Source: Marivita geojedonensis
GTDB lineage: Bacteria > Pseudomonadota > Alphaproteobacteria > Rhodobacterales > Rhodobacteraceae
Length of the DNA stretch: 54,299 bases
Direction: 5' to 3'
NCBI RefSeq assembly: GCF_002115805.1
Contig: NZ_JFKC01000026.1
Span: 1 to 54,299 of the forward strand
In this document: in pieces, positions 18,997 through 27,867 of the stretch
How positions within the stretch are numbered: the first letter of the stretch is position 1
Layout of the letters: every line of letters starts with the position of its first letter
Program-made: the position numbers and the translations under genes
Notes under the pieces: model-generated
Seen by the model: only the letters and a program-made list of their open reading frames with translations
Told to the model about the DNA's origin: nothing
The model's database searches: none

Positions 18997-19667
18997 TGAT
19001 CGAAATACGTCGCCATATCCCGGAACTCCCGCGATGAAATGGCGACAAGGTATTCGCCAATCGCGCGGCCTTCAGGAAGAATGTCCCACAGATGGGCGCC
19101 GGGGTATTGGCGGGTGAACCCATACTCGGTGGCATAGCCTTTGCGCGCATCATCGGCGCGGACAAAGGCGTAGAGCCAGTCGGGATCCCATCGAAGCTGA
19201 CAATAGCTGAACAGGATGTGGGTGTAGAGCGACAGCAGGTGTCGGGACCCGCGCATCTCTTTTGTGATGAAGAATTCGCCCATGTAGACGACCTGACCGG
19301 ACAATTCATCACAGGCGCGATGCACTTCGGGGACGGGACGAAGGCGGCCTTTTCCCTTGTAAAGCCGACCATAGCTTCGGGCCCAGTATTCGGACAGTGT
19401 TTCCGATCTGAGTGTGTCGTGCCGTGCCGCCACGCCGCCGATGTCTTCCCCATCTTTGCGGAGCATCAGCCAGACGGCGTGATCCTTTGAGAGATCGTGA
19501 TGGGCGCTGGACAGCATTGGAGTAATGCTCTGCTTACCGATTGCGGACATGCGCGCTTCGCAAGTCTCGAAATCGGAGGATTCTTCAACGGTGATACCGC
19601 GCGCTTCAAGCGCCTGCATACACCTGCCAAAGAACTTGGCGATGTTCAGAATTGCTGGTTTGGCCAC
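18948..19667 (-). CDS. Unknown protein with GNAT (acetyltransferase)-like pattern
   Basis: A 239-residue protein. The start is GTG at 19665-19667, with an AAGGAG site seven bases upstream; an ATG at 19715 lacks one. No close family recognised. The order of elements resembles a GNAT fold: HAVWLMLRKDGEDIGGVAAR (strands 2-3), GQVVYMGEFFITKEMRGSRHL (strand 4 and acetyl-CoA loop position), then WLYAFVRADDARKGYATEYGF, whose YGF matches the usual C-terminal GNAT signature. Cytoplasmic, no signal. It converges on and overlaps the HTH-regulator gene, an arrangement that may couple their expression. Confidence 0.6.
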   Translation of the reverse strand: MAKPAILNIAKFFGRCMQALEARGITVEESSDFETCEARMSAIGKQSITPMLSSAHHDLSKDHAVWLMLRKDGEDIGGVAARHDTLRSETLSEYWARSYGRLYKGKGRLRPVPEVHRACDELSGQVVYMGEFFITKEMRGSRHLLSLYTHILFSYCQLRWDPDWLYAFVRADDARKGYATEYGFTRQYPGAHLWDILPEGRAIGEYLVAISSREFRDMATYFDHHPSSLLGADSLRRVE

Positions 19668-19861
19668 AGGTATACTCCTTGAATGGTAAACGTGAGCCTC
19701 ACCAACCCACCCCATTTCAAGGGCAACACCAAGCCTTAAGGTTGTCTTTAAATGTATAAATCAACGTCAGATGGCAAAATATTGACATAATTTGCCGTTA
19801 TTTCGCCGCTCTGTGTCCTGTTCAGCCGCCATGGACCCGTCATCCGTCACATTTGCGCTTA

Positions 19862-19894
19862 TAAAGAAAAGGGGCGATCCGCAAAGATCGCCCC
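19862..19894 (-). terminator. Intrinsic terminator of the OmpA-family gene
   Basis: A 9-bp stem (GGGGCGATC at 19871-19879 / GATCGCCCC at 19886-19894) with a 6-base loop. On the minus strand it is followed by TTTTCTTTAT. It lies about 30 bases downstream of the OmpA-family stop at 19927. Confidence 0.8.
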
Positions 19895-19926
19895 CCAATC
19901 AATCGGTAGATTGCGTTACCGGTACG

Positions 19927-21128
19927 TCATTCGAGGATCACATCGAAATCCACGCGCCGCTCGCTCAGTCCGGGCTGACCGGCGAGGATCTGCGGTGTTG
20001 AATGTGCTGCGATGATGATCTGCTCGGGGTCAAACCCGGCACCCACCAAAGAACTCATGAGAGCGACCGCCCGCAGTCGCGCCGTTGCCGGGGTTTCGCC
20101 CGAACCTGGCTCATCCGAGAACTGCCCGATCACCCGGAGCCGGGCGTCCGGGCAGGCACTGGCCTGAGAGGCCAACTGAACAACTGCCGGCATCCCGTCC
20201 GATGGTGCGGTGATAGAGCGGGGCGAGTAGAAAAGCTTGGTCTGGGCAACCGCAGCCTGAAGCTGTGCTGCGCAGGCAGAAGCAGCAGGGGAGAGCGTGC
20301 GATGCAATCCAGAGGCTGCGGCATTGCCTCTGATCTCACGGATTTCGAACTCGACCCGGCGATCATAGTAGGCAGAGGATTGGCTGCCACTGATGCGCGA
20401 CGGTTCCTGACTGCCGAGACCAACGGAACGGAAGCGGGTCACATCGATGCCCGCCGCCCCGATGCGCCGCAGCACTTCGTCCGCGCGCTTCTGGCTCAGC
20501 CGCAGGTTTGCCGACGGGTCACCGGACGGGTCGGAATGGCCTTGGACGATGATCTCAACGTTCGGGCAATCCTGTGCCACCAGACCGATCAGGCGCGCCT
20601 GCGCCATGCCGGACTCCTCGGCGGTCAGACCTCCGCTCGGGAAGTAAATCCTGGCTTCGCTGGCCAGCGTCCGCAGGTCTTCGACGCAGGAATTGTCCTG
20701 CGCGAGCTTTGCTGTGCCGCGCCAAAAAACGCAACAGGATTGTTTGTTGGGTCAACCGTCGGCTCTGGCGAGATCGACACGGGTTGTGGCGTTGTCTCGG
20801 GTGCCTTGGGTGTCGGCGCTGGTATGACGACCGCAGGTTGCACGGGGGCCGGGGTGGCGACCTCCGGAAGGCGCTGGGACTGCACGACAGCAGCCTGCAC
20901 TGCGGCGGCACCGGATGACACCAACGGAGCAATCCCCACGGTCTGTTCGCCAAGCGCGACCGGGTTCTGTGTGATATTCCTTGATACTTCGGTTTCTTCG
21001 AAAACCGTTTGTTTTGTAACCTCTTCCGAGCTTTTCGGCCCGAATTCGATAACGCCCGTTGCCGCAAGGACAATGGCCACCGTCGGTGCAACCCACGGCA
21101 GATGTTCTTTAACCACTCGTAATGACAT
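19927..21128 (-). pseudogene. OmpA-family protein gene with an internal -1 type frameshift
   Basis: Two adjacent frames together make one OmpA-family protein of about 400 residues. The 5' part (start 21128, GGGGGAAG site) encodes MSLRVVKEHLPWVAPTVAI, one membrane anchor and a Pro/Val-rich linker, ending out of frame at 20625. The 3' part carries repeated OmpA/peptidoglycan-binding-like segments: IIVQGHSDPSGDPSANLRLSQ and YYDRRVEFEI, then a second, weaker copy ending RRVDFDVILE. The 3' frame is open upstream with sensible sequence (LAQDNSCVEDLRTLA, ARIYFPSGGLTAEESG), so the shift lies around 20708-20730, where a T6 tract and a CAGCAAAG site occur. Adding one base after CAG would read FFGAAQ-A-KLAQDNSC. 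It could be a true mutation, a sequencing error or slippage. Confidence 0.75.
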
Positions 21129-21379
21129 GCTCTTCCCCCAGAGTTTAGCAGCAGCGTGAGCGTTTAATCGCCCAACATCTTGACAAGTATAGGGTGTATT
21201 ACTGCTGAATTTGGTGTGGGGGTCAACATATATGTCCCTGCGGTTTACCCATGCGTAGCATTTCGGCAAACCTGTAGCTTTTGCACGTCAGACCGAAAGA
21301 TTGCGGCTTGCCTTTTGGGCTGCCTTGCGTCCCTGCACGGTCGCGGCTAGGGAAAGCACGATACGAGCCGGAGGGTGAC

Positions 21380-22450
21380 ATGGACGATCTGCGCGACAAA
21401 TATCTTGGGCTGATTGCAGCAGCGGGCGACGAAGCGGCGCTGGAAGACCTGCGTGTGCAGGCGGTCGGCAAGAAAGGCGAGATCAGCCTCAAGATGCGCG
21501 AACTGGGCAAAATGAGCCCCGAGGAACGGCAAACCGCTGGTCCGGCACTGAATGCGCTGAAGGATGAGATCAACTCGGCGCTGTCGGCCAAGAAGGTGGC
21601 GCTTGAGGATGCGGCGCTGGATGAACGCCTGCGCGGTGAACGGCTCGATGTGACGCTTCCCGGTCGGGGCCGTCGCACCGGAACGATCCACCCGATCAGC
21701 CAGGTCACCGAAGAGGTCACCGCGATCTTCGCCGATATGGGCTTCTCGGTCGCCGAAGGCCCGCAGATCGACACCGACTGGTACAACTTCGACGCGCTGA
21801 ACATCCCCGGCCACCACCCCGCGCGGGCCGAGATGGACACGTTCTACATGCACCGCGCCGAGGGCGACAATCGCCCGCCCCATGTGCTGCGCACCCACAC
21901 CTCGCCGGTGCAGATCCGGTCGATGGAAAAACACGGCGCGCCGATCCGCGTGATCGCACCGGGCCGCGTCTACCGCGCCGACTACGACCAGACCCACACA
22001 CCGATGTTCCACCAGGTCGAGGGCCTCGCCATCGACAAGGACATCAGCATGGCGAACCTGAAATGGGTTCTGGAAGAATTCGTGAAGGCCTATTTCGAAG
22101 TCGATGATGTCGAACTTCGCTTCCGCGCCTCGCACTTCCCCTTCACCGAACCCTCGGCCGAGGTCGACATCCGCTGTTCCTGGGAAGGCGGCACGCTCAA
22201 GGTGGGCGAAGGCGACGACTGGCTCGAAATCCTCGGCTCTGGCATGGTGCACCCGAAGGTTCTGCAAAACGCCGGTGTCGATCCGAACGAATGGCAGGGC
22301 TTTGCCTTCGGCATGGGCATCGACCGCATCGCGATGCTGAAATACGGCATCCCCGACCTGCGCGCCTTCTTCGATTCAGACCTCCGCTGGCTGCGCCATT
22401 ACGGCTTTGCGGCGCTTGACGTGCCGACGCTGCACGCTGGCCTCAGCTGA
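21380..22450 (+). CDS. pheS: Phenylalanine-tRNA ligase subunit alpha
   Basis: The 356-residue catalytic subunit of the (alpha-beta)2 PheRS, class II aminoacyl-tRNA synthetase. The N-terminal coiled coil (residues ~1-85) is followed by the catalytic core: motif 2 region [14 protein letters not shown] and [21 protein letters not shown], and motif 3 [18 protein letters not shown] with the class II Arg. The start at 21380 has a GGAGGGTG site; longer open frame upstream is non-coding leader. pheT follows after 20 bases. No attenuator peptide was identified in the leader. Confidence 0.97.
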   Translation: MDDLRDKYLGLIAAAGDEAALEDLRVQAVGKKGEISLKMRELGKMSPEERQTAGPALNALKDEINSALSAKKVALEDAALDERLRGERLDVTLPGRGRRTGTIHPISQVTEEVTAIFADMGFSVAEGPQIDTDWYNFDALNIPGHHPARAEMDTFYMHRAEGDNRPPHVLRTHTSPVQIRSMEKHGAPIRVIAPGRVYRADYDQTHTPMFHQVEGLAIDKDISMANLKWVLEEFVKAYFEVDDVELRFRASHFPFTEPSAEVDIRCSWEGGTLKVGEGDDWLEILGSGMVHPKVLQNAGVDPNEWQGFAFGMGIDRIAMLKYGIPDLRAFFDSDLRWLRHYGFAALDVPTLHAGLS

Positions 22451-22470
22451 CCTTACAGGAAGACGATACG

Positions 22471-24867
22471 ATGAAATTCACCCTCTCCTGGCTAAAAAAG
22501 CACCTCGACACCACCGCGACCGTGGACGAGATCACCTATGCCCTGACCGATCTGGGCCTCGAGGTCGAAGGCGTCGAGAACCCGGCGGACAAGCTCAAGA
22601 CCTTTACGCTGGCCAAGGTGAAACACGCCGAACAGCACCCCGATGCCGACCGGCTGCGTGTCTGCACGGTTGAGACCGATGAAGGCGACAAACAGATCGT
22701 CTGCGGCGCGCCGAACGCGCGTGCGGGCATCACCGTCGTTCTGGCGAAACCGGGCGACTACGTGCCGGGCATCGACGTCACGCTCAGCGTCGGCAACATC
22801 CGCGGTGTCGAAAGCCACGGCATGATGGCCTCGGAACGCGAGTTGGAACTCAGCGACGAACATGACGGCATCATCGAACTGCCCTCGGGCGAGGTCGGTC
22901 AGAAATTCATCGACTGGCTGGCCCAGAACGACCCCGTCAAGGTCGACCCGGTGATCGAAATCGCCATCACCCCCAACCGCCCCGACGCGCTGGGGGTGCA
23001 GGGCATCGCCCGCGATCTGGCGGCCCGTGGTCTGGGCACGCTCAAGACCAAAGCCGTCGATCCGGTCCCCGCCAGCTTCACCGCCGACACCAAGGTGGTG
23101 ATCGACGAGGACACGCTGGACGGCTGTCCGCTCTTCTGTGGGCGCATCATTCGCGGTGTGAAAAACGGCCCCAGCCCGCAATGGCTGCAGGACGCCCTGC
23201 GCGCCATCGGCCTGCGCCCGATCAACTTCCTTGTCGATGTGACCAACTTCTTCACCTACGACCGCAACCGCCCCTTGCACGTGTTCGACATGGCCAAGGT
23301 GACAGGCGATCTGCGCGTACACCGTGCCAACGGTGGTGAGGAATTGCTGGCCCTAGACGGCAAGACCTACACGTTCCAGCCCGGCCAGATGGTGATCTCC
23401 GACGCAAACGGTCCTGAAAGCATCGCCGGCATCATGGGCGGTGAGGAAACGGGCTGCACCGACGAGACCACAGATGTCTTTGTCGAAAGCGCCTATTGGG
23501 ACCCGATCCAGATCGCCTACACGGGCCGCGCGCTCAAGATCAACTCCGACGCCCGCTACCGCTTTGAACGTGGTGTCGACCCGGCCTTCACCCCCGAAGG
23601 TCTGGAACTGGCCGTGCGCATGATCGTCGATCATGCAGGTGGTGAGGCGTCCGAGCTTATCCAGGCCGGTGCTGTGCCCGACACTTCCCGCGCCTATAAG
23701 CTTGATCCCGCACGCGTGATTTCGCTGGTGGGCATGGAGATCCCCGAGGCCGAGCAGCGTCAGACCCTGACTGCCCTTGGCTTCCGCCTCGAAGGCAACA
23801 TGGCGCATGTCCCGTCCTGGCGCCCTGACGTCCTGGGGGAGGCCGATCTGGTCGAAGAAGTCGCTCGCATCGCCTCTCTGACCAAGCTTCAGGGCAAGCC
23901 GATGCGCCGGATGGATCCCGGAGTGCCCAAGCCGATCCTGTCCCCGATGCAGCGCCGCGAACGCGCCGCGCGCCGGACGGCGGCAGCGCTTGGCTACAAC
24001 GAATGTGTAACCTACAGCTTCATCGACAAGGCTGCGGCGGAACTCTTCGCGGGTGGCGATGACGCCACCATGCTGGCAAATCCGATCAGCTCGGAAATGA
24101 GCCATATGCGGCCGGCCCTGCTGCCCGGTCTCTTGCAGGCCGCTGCGCGCAATCAGGCACGCGGCTTCATGGATCTTGCCCTGTTCGAACTTGGCCACGC
24201 CTTCCACGGTGGTGAGCCTGAGGAACAGCATCTCATGCTGTCCGGCATTCTCGTGGGTAAGACGGGCGCCAAGGACGTTCACGGAGCCTCCCGCCCGGTC
24301 GATGTGTTCGACGCCAAGGCCGATGCCGAAGCCGTTCTTGCGGCGATGGGCGCGCCCGCCAAGGCGCAGATCATGCGTGGGGCAAGCAACTGGTGGCATC
24401 CGGGCCGTCATGGCATGATCTGCCTCGGCCCCAAGAAGGTGCTGGGCGTCTTTGGTGAACTGCACCCCAAGGTGATCAAGGCGATGGACGTGAAGGGATC
24501 GGTTGTCGGCTTCACGCTGTTCCCGGAAGAGATTCCGCTGCCGCGCAAGTCCGGAGCGACCCGCCCGGCTCTGGTGTTGAACGACCTTCAGGCGGTGGAA
24601 CGGGATTTTGCCTTTGTGGTCGACGCCGACGTTGCCGCGCTGGACCTGGTGAATGCCGCTGCTGGTGCCGACAAGGCGCTGATCGAAGATGTTCGCGTGT
24701 TCGACGAGTTCATTGGCGGATCGCTGGGCGAAGGCAAGAAATCCCTGGCCATCACCGTTCGGCTTCAACCTACGGGAACAACGCTGAAGGAAGCGGATAT
24801 CGAAGCCGTCGGCAAGAAGATCGTCGAAAAAGTCGGCAAGGCGACGGGCGGCATTCTGCGCGGCTGA
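22471..24867 (+). CDS. pheT: Phenylalanine-tRNA ligase subunit beta
   Basis: The 798-residue beta subunit of PheRS, which carries editing and tRNA-binding domains. In order: N-terminal tRNA-binding EMAP-like OB domain (residues ~40-150, with CGAPNARAGITVVLAKPG), B3/B4 editing domain (ITPNRPDALGVQGIARDLA; FVESAYWDP ... YRFERGVDP), B5, the catalytic-like B6/B7 region, and a C-terminal anticodon-binding ferredoxin-like domain (FAFVVDADVAALDLVNA, SLAITVRLQPTGTTL). Length is typical. A hairpin shared with lysR follows. Confidence 0.97.
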   Translation: MKFTLSWLKKHLDTTATVDEITYALTDLGLEVEGVENPADKLKTFTLAKVKHAEQHPDADRLRVCTVETDEGDKQIVCGAPNARAGITVVLAKPGDYVPGIDVTLSVGNIRGVESHGMMASERELELSDEHDGIIELPSGEVGQKFIDWLAQNDPVKVDPVIEIAITPNRPDALGVQGIARDLAARGLGTLKTKAVDPVPASFTADTKVVIDEDTLDGCPLFCGRIIRGVKNGPSPQWLQDALRAIGLRPINFLVDVTNFFTYDRNRPLHVFDMAKVTGDLRVHRANGGEELLALDGKTYTFQPGQMVISDANGPESIAGIMGGEETGCTDETTDVFVESAYWDPIQIAYTGRALKINSDARYRFERGVDPAFTPEGLELAVRMIVDHAGGEASELIQAGAVPDTSRAYKLDPARVISLVGMEIPEAEQRQTLTALGFRLEGNMAHVPSWRPDVLGEADLVEEVARIASLTKLQGKPMRRMDPGVPKPILSPMQRRERAARRTAAALGYNECVTYSFIDKAAAELFAGGDDATMLANPISSEMSHMRPALLPGLLQAAARNQARGFMDLALFELGHAFHGGEPEEQHLMLSGILVGKTGAKDVHGASRPVDVFDAKADAEAVLAAMGAPAKAQIMRGASNWWHPGRHGMICLGPKKVLGVFGELHPKVIKAMDVKGSVVGFTLFPEEIPLPRKSGATRPALVLNDLQAVERDFAFVVDADVAALDLVNAAAGADKALIEDVRVFDEFIGGSLGEGKKSLAITVRLQPTGTTLKEADIEAVGKKIVEKVGKATGGILRG

Positions 24868-24880
24868 GGCATCGTTCGGT

Positions 24881-24906
24881 CAACGCGGTAGTCCGCTACC
24901 GCGTTG
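24881..24906. terminator. Hairpin between convergent pheT and lysR
   Basis: An 11-bp perfect stem (CAACGCGGTAG / CTACCGCGTTG) with a TCCG loop, 14 bases after the pheT stop. Its right arm contains the stop codon of the convergent LysR gene. No strong T run; probably a shared terminator. Confidence 0.65.
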
Positions 24907-25789
24907 GTTTCGAAAGGAAGTCGGCCAGCAGGTCATAGACCACACGGATGCGTCGGCTGGTGTGCAATTCCCGATGGGTCACCAGCCAGACGGGAAACTC
25001 CACCGGTTTCAACTCGGGCATGACCACCTCCATTCCGGGGGTGGCCTCGCCCACTTCGTCTGACATCACCGACAGACCGAACCCTTCTTTTGCCAAGGCC
25101 CAGGCGACCAGCCCGTTTTCCGATCCGATCCGGAAATTTGCGTGGGTCAGGTGCAGGTCCATTCCCTTGAGAAACCCGATCATCCGGTCGAGATCGCCGA
25201 AGCTGATGAAATCGTGCTGGGCCAGTTCCTCCATTGTCTTTGGGCGACCACGCCGATCGAGATACGCTTTTGAGCCATAGAACTTTGCCGTCGCGGTCTG
25301 CAGAAGCCGGGCGATCAGGTCGGGCTGTTCCGGGCGGACATGGCGGATGGCAATGTCTGCTTCCCGACGCAGGATGTCGCGGATGTCGTTGGTGGCCACA
25401 AGGTCGATTTCGACCTTTGGAGCGATCTCGCGGAGGCGATGGAGCGCAGGTGGAAGCACATGCGCGGTCATCACATCGCTTGCCGTAATCCGCACGCGGC
25501 CTTCGATGTCCTGCGCCTGACCACTGGCCGCCAGGGCAATCCGGTCTGCCGCCTCGCCCATGCCCCTTGCATGTTCCAGCAACCGCATACCCGCTTCCGT
25601 CAGTTCCAGCGATCGGCCCACCCGTTCGAAAAGCATGACCGAAAGCGACTCTTCAAGCGCCGCGACCTGACGGCTGAGCGTGGGCTGTGTCAGTCCGAGC
25701 TTGCGCGCAGCGGCAGACAGAGAGCCGGTCTCGGCTGTCGCAAGAAACGCATTGATATGAGACCAGTCAAAGCGGCGTGTTATATCCAT
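24896..25789 (-). CDS. LysR family transcriptional regulator
   Basis: A 297-residue regulator: N-terminal winged HTH (HINAFLATAETGSLSAAARKLGLTQPTLSRQVAALEE, shown partly as SLSAAARKLGLTQPTLSRQ) and a C-terminal periplasmic-binding-like effector domain (from ~90: GRVRITASDVMTAHVLPP). It is divergent from a SAM-dependent methyltransferase gene 88 bases away, which is the obvious candidate target, though LysR targets can be distant. Effector unknown. A GTTATA/TATAAC inverted repeat overlaps its own start codon. Confidence 0.93.
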   Translation of the reverse strand: MDITRRFDWSHINAFLATAETGSLSAAARKLGLTQPTLSRQVAALEESLSVMLFERVGRSLELTEAGMRLLEHARGMGEAADRIALAASGQAQDIEGRVRITASDVMTAHVLPPALHRLREIAPKVEIDLVATNDIRDILRREADIAIRHVRPEQPDLIARLLQTATAKFYGSKAYLDRRGRPKTMEELAQHDFISFGDLDRMIGFLKGMDLHLTHANFRIGSENGLVAWALAKEGFGLSVMSDEVGEATPGMEVVMPELKPVEFPVWLVTHRELHTSRRIRVVYDLLADFLSKPTR

Positions 25790-25804
25790 GCAAATACGTA
25801 TAAC
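25779..25804 (-). promoter_or_regulatory. Inverted repeat over the lysR start
   Basis: GTTATA (25779-25784) and TATAAC (25799-25804) form inverted arms around a 14-base centre that includes the lysR ATG (25787-25789) and an ATACGTAT palindrome (25794-25801). Position suggests autoregulation by the LysR protein; not a proven site. Confidence 0.3.
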
Positions 25805-25877
25805 GCCCCTGCGAATTTCGGCAATTTATAGTTGAAATGCGCATGGGTATGGTCTCACCAAATTCAGGAGCCACCCC

Positions 25878-26510
25878 ATGTACCCAACAGCGAAATTCTG
25901 GGATCGCGTTGCAGACAAATACGCGAACAGCCCAATCAAGGACCAGGTGTCCTACGCGTACACATTGGACCGGACCCGGCATTATCTTCACGTCGAAGAC
26001 CACGTGCTCGAACTGGGTTGCGGAACAGGATCGACTGCGCTCGAATTGTCGCCGCAGGTTCACAAGATCGTTGCCACCGACATTTCCGGCGCCATGCTTG
26101 AAAAAGGGCGCGAGAAAGCGGCGGCGCAGAATATTGCCAATGTAGAGTTCGCCCAGGCCGACGCACAGCACGCGCCTGTTGGGCCTTTCGATGTGGTCAC
26201 AGCGTTCAATCTGCTGCATTTGATCGAAGACCTCGACCAGACGCTGGCCGAGGTTGCGCGGCGCACGAAACCCGGTGGGCTGTTCATTTCCAAGACGTTT
26301 TGCCTGCCCGAAGGTTTCAGTTGGCTCACGGTGATGATGCGTGTGGTGGTGCCGGTCATGCAGGCGATAGGCAAAGCCCCGTATGTTGCCAGCATGAAAG
26401 CCCGCGATCTGGATGCGGCGATTACCGCGGCTGGCTTTACCATCATCGAAACCGGGCAGGGACCGACCAAGGATCCACGCCGCTATCTGGTCGCACGGAA
26501 AGACGGATGA
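25878..26510 (+). CDS. Class I SAM-dependent methyltransferase
   Basis: A 210-residue methyltransferase of the UbiE/Methyltransf_11-25 type. Motif I is VLELGCGTGSTALEL (residues ~52-66), motif II/III follow as IVATDISGAMLEKGREKA and FDVVTAFNLLHLI, with GGLFISKTF after it. The start ATG follows AGGAGCCACCCC. It lies divergent from lysR. The substrate is unknown; similar small enzymes methylate phospholipids, quinones or other small molecules. Confidence 0.9.
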   Translation: MYPTAKFWDRVADKYANSPIKDQVSYAYTLDRTRHYLHVEDHVLELGCGTGSTALELSPQVHKIVATDISGAMLEKGREKAAAQNIANVEFAQADAQHAPVGPFDVVTAFNLLHLIEDLDQTLAEVARRTKPGGLFISKTFCLPEGFSWLTVMMRVVVPVMQAIGKAPYVASMKARDLDAAITAAGFTIIETGQGPTKDPRRYLVARKDG

Positions 26511-26563
26511 TTGGACTTGGCGGAAATCTGGGCTACCCCTCTTTGCCAACAGAGGAGGAGCAC

Positions 26564-27013
26564 ATGGGCTTGAAAGTATACCTGTCCGGAGAAATCCACA
26601 CCGACTGGCGCGAGCAGATCATCGAGGCCTGCGAAGGGCTGGATGTCACCTTTGACAGCCCGGTGACCGATCACGCCGCCAGCGATGATTGCGGAGTCGC
26701 AATTCTGGGATCGGAAGACAACAAGTACTGGCACGACCATAAGGGCGCGATGGTCAACGCGATCCGGACGCGAAAGGGCATCGCTGGTGCGGATGTCGTG
26801 GTCGTCCGGTTCGGAGAGAAGTACAAGCAGTGGAATGCGGCCTTTGACGCGGGCTACGCGAGCGCCCTGGGCAAGTCTCTGATCATCCTGCAACAGCCGG
26901 AACATGATCATGCCCTCAAGGAGGTGGATGCTGCCGCACTTGCGATGACACGCACACCGCAGGAAGTGGCGCAGATTCTGCGCTATGTGCTCACCGGATC
27001 CTTGCCGGGTTAA
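26564..27013 (+). CDS. YtoQ family protein
   Basis: A 149-residue cytoplasmic protein that matches the YtoQ family over its length: MGLKVYLSGEIHTDWREQI, FDSPVTDHAASDDCG, GSEDNKYWHDHKGAMVNAIRT (position ~55-75), and DVVVVRFGEKYKQWNAAFDAGYA. The pattern (VYLSGEI..., DVVVV, N/D..FD.G) resembles nucleoside 2-deoxyribosyltransferase-like folds, but activity is not established. A strong AGAGGAGGAG site precedes the ATG. The open frame upstream overlaps the methyltransferase and is not used. Confidence 0.9.
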   Translation: MGLKVYLSGEIHTDWREQIIEACEGLDVTFDSPVTDHAASDDCGVAILGSEDNKYWHDHKGAMVNAIRTRKGIAGADVVVVRFGEKYKQWNAAFDAGYASALGKSLIILQQPEHDHALKEVDAAALAMTRTPQEVAQILRYVLTGSLPG

Positions 27014-27178
27014 CCTCTGCCGGTAAAAGGTGAATTTCAGATGCTGCAAATTTGCGGCAAGCTTTTGCAATTTCCCCGTGGATTGTTTCGCGGCGCGTGA
27101 CAAAGACCGTGGCAATGCTATCAAAAATGCAGCCACGGCCTTTCGCGCCGCGGGCGGCCAACACGAGGGAACAGCGTA

Positions 27179-27604
27179 ATGATTCAAGAATTCAAGGACT
27201 TCATCGCCAAAGGCAATGTCATGGACATGGCCGTGGGGATCATCATAGGTGCGGCGTTTACGGCAATTGTGACGTCGCTTGTCGGTGACCTGATCAACCC
27301 GATTATCGCGCTTTTTACGGGCGGGATTGATTTCTCGGGTTGGTTCTACACCCTTGACGGCAGCGAACATGCGTCGCTTGCCGCCGCGCAGGAAGCCGGT
27401 GCTCCTGTCTTCGCGATCGGGAACTTCATCATGGCGGTGATCAACTTCCTGATCATTGCGTTCGTCGTGTTCCTGCTGGTCAAGATGGTCAACCGGATCA
27501 AGGCAGCCGCCGAGCAACCGGAAGAACCGGCAGCAGAAGAACCGGCTGGGCCGTCCGAACTGGATGTCCTGCTGGAAATCCGTGACGCCCTGAAAAAGGG
27601 ATAA
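27179..27604 (+). CDS. mscL: Large-conductance mechanosensitive channel
   Basis: A 141-residue MscL. TM1 holds the signature [26 protein letters not shown] (short form [20 protein letters not shown]), with the gate glycines and NPII loop after it; TM2 is about residues 79-101 ([20 protein letters not shown]); the C-terminal cytoplasmic helix is acidic and ends [12 protein letters not shown]. It opens on hypo-osmotic shock to release solutes. Monocistronic, with a hairpin 10 bases after the stop. The window also encodes an MscS-type channel near 53 kb. Confidence 0.97.
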   Translation: MIQEFKDFIAKGNVMDMAVGIIIGAAFTAIVTSLVGDLINPIIALFTGGIDFSGWFYTLDGSEHASLAAAQEAGAPVFAIGNFIMAVINFLIIAFVVFLLVKMVNRIKAAAEQPEEPAAEEPAGPSELDVLLEIRDALKKG

Positions 27605-27613
27605 GCCGAACAC

Positions 27614-27643
27614 ACAGAGCGTCCCTTGAGTGGGACGCTCTGT
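27614..27643 (+). terminator. Hairpin after mscL
   Basis: A 12-bp perfect stem (ACAGAGCGTCCC / GGGACGCTCTGT) with a 6-base loop just after the mscL stop. There is no T run, so efficiency is uncertain. Confidence 0.65.
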
Positions 27644-27867
27644 TGCCATGTGGTTGCGGCGAAAGATCTACCCCGAGCCGACGATGTGCCAACCCATTCT
27701 GGTATGACATGCGCATCCGAGCGGGCGCTTTTCTTGCTCGCATATTTCTTCCCACGAACGCGCATTGACAGAAAAATCGCAGTCACCGATGCTTGGGTAC
27801 GGTGGCGGTCGTCCCGTTCAGGCCGCCGGGTTTTCGAGACGCGGCGTGTCGAAGGAGGGCAAACAAG

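Noticed and set aside
21129-21379. Attenuator or T-box-like control upstream of pheS
   Set aside because: No leader peptide rich in Phe codons and no convincing terminator/antiterminator pair could be found in the leader.
23353-24768. A 471-codon frame antisense to pheT
   Set aside because: Shadow of a strongly conserved gene; no ribosome-binding site or family match.
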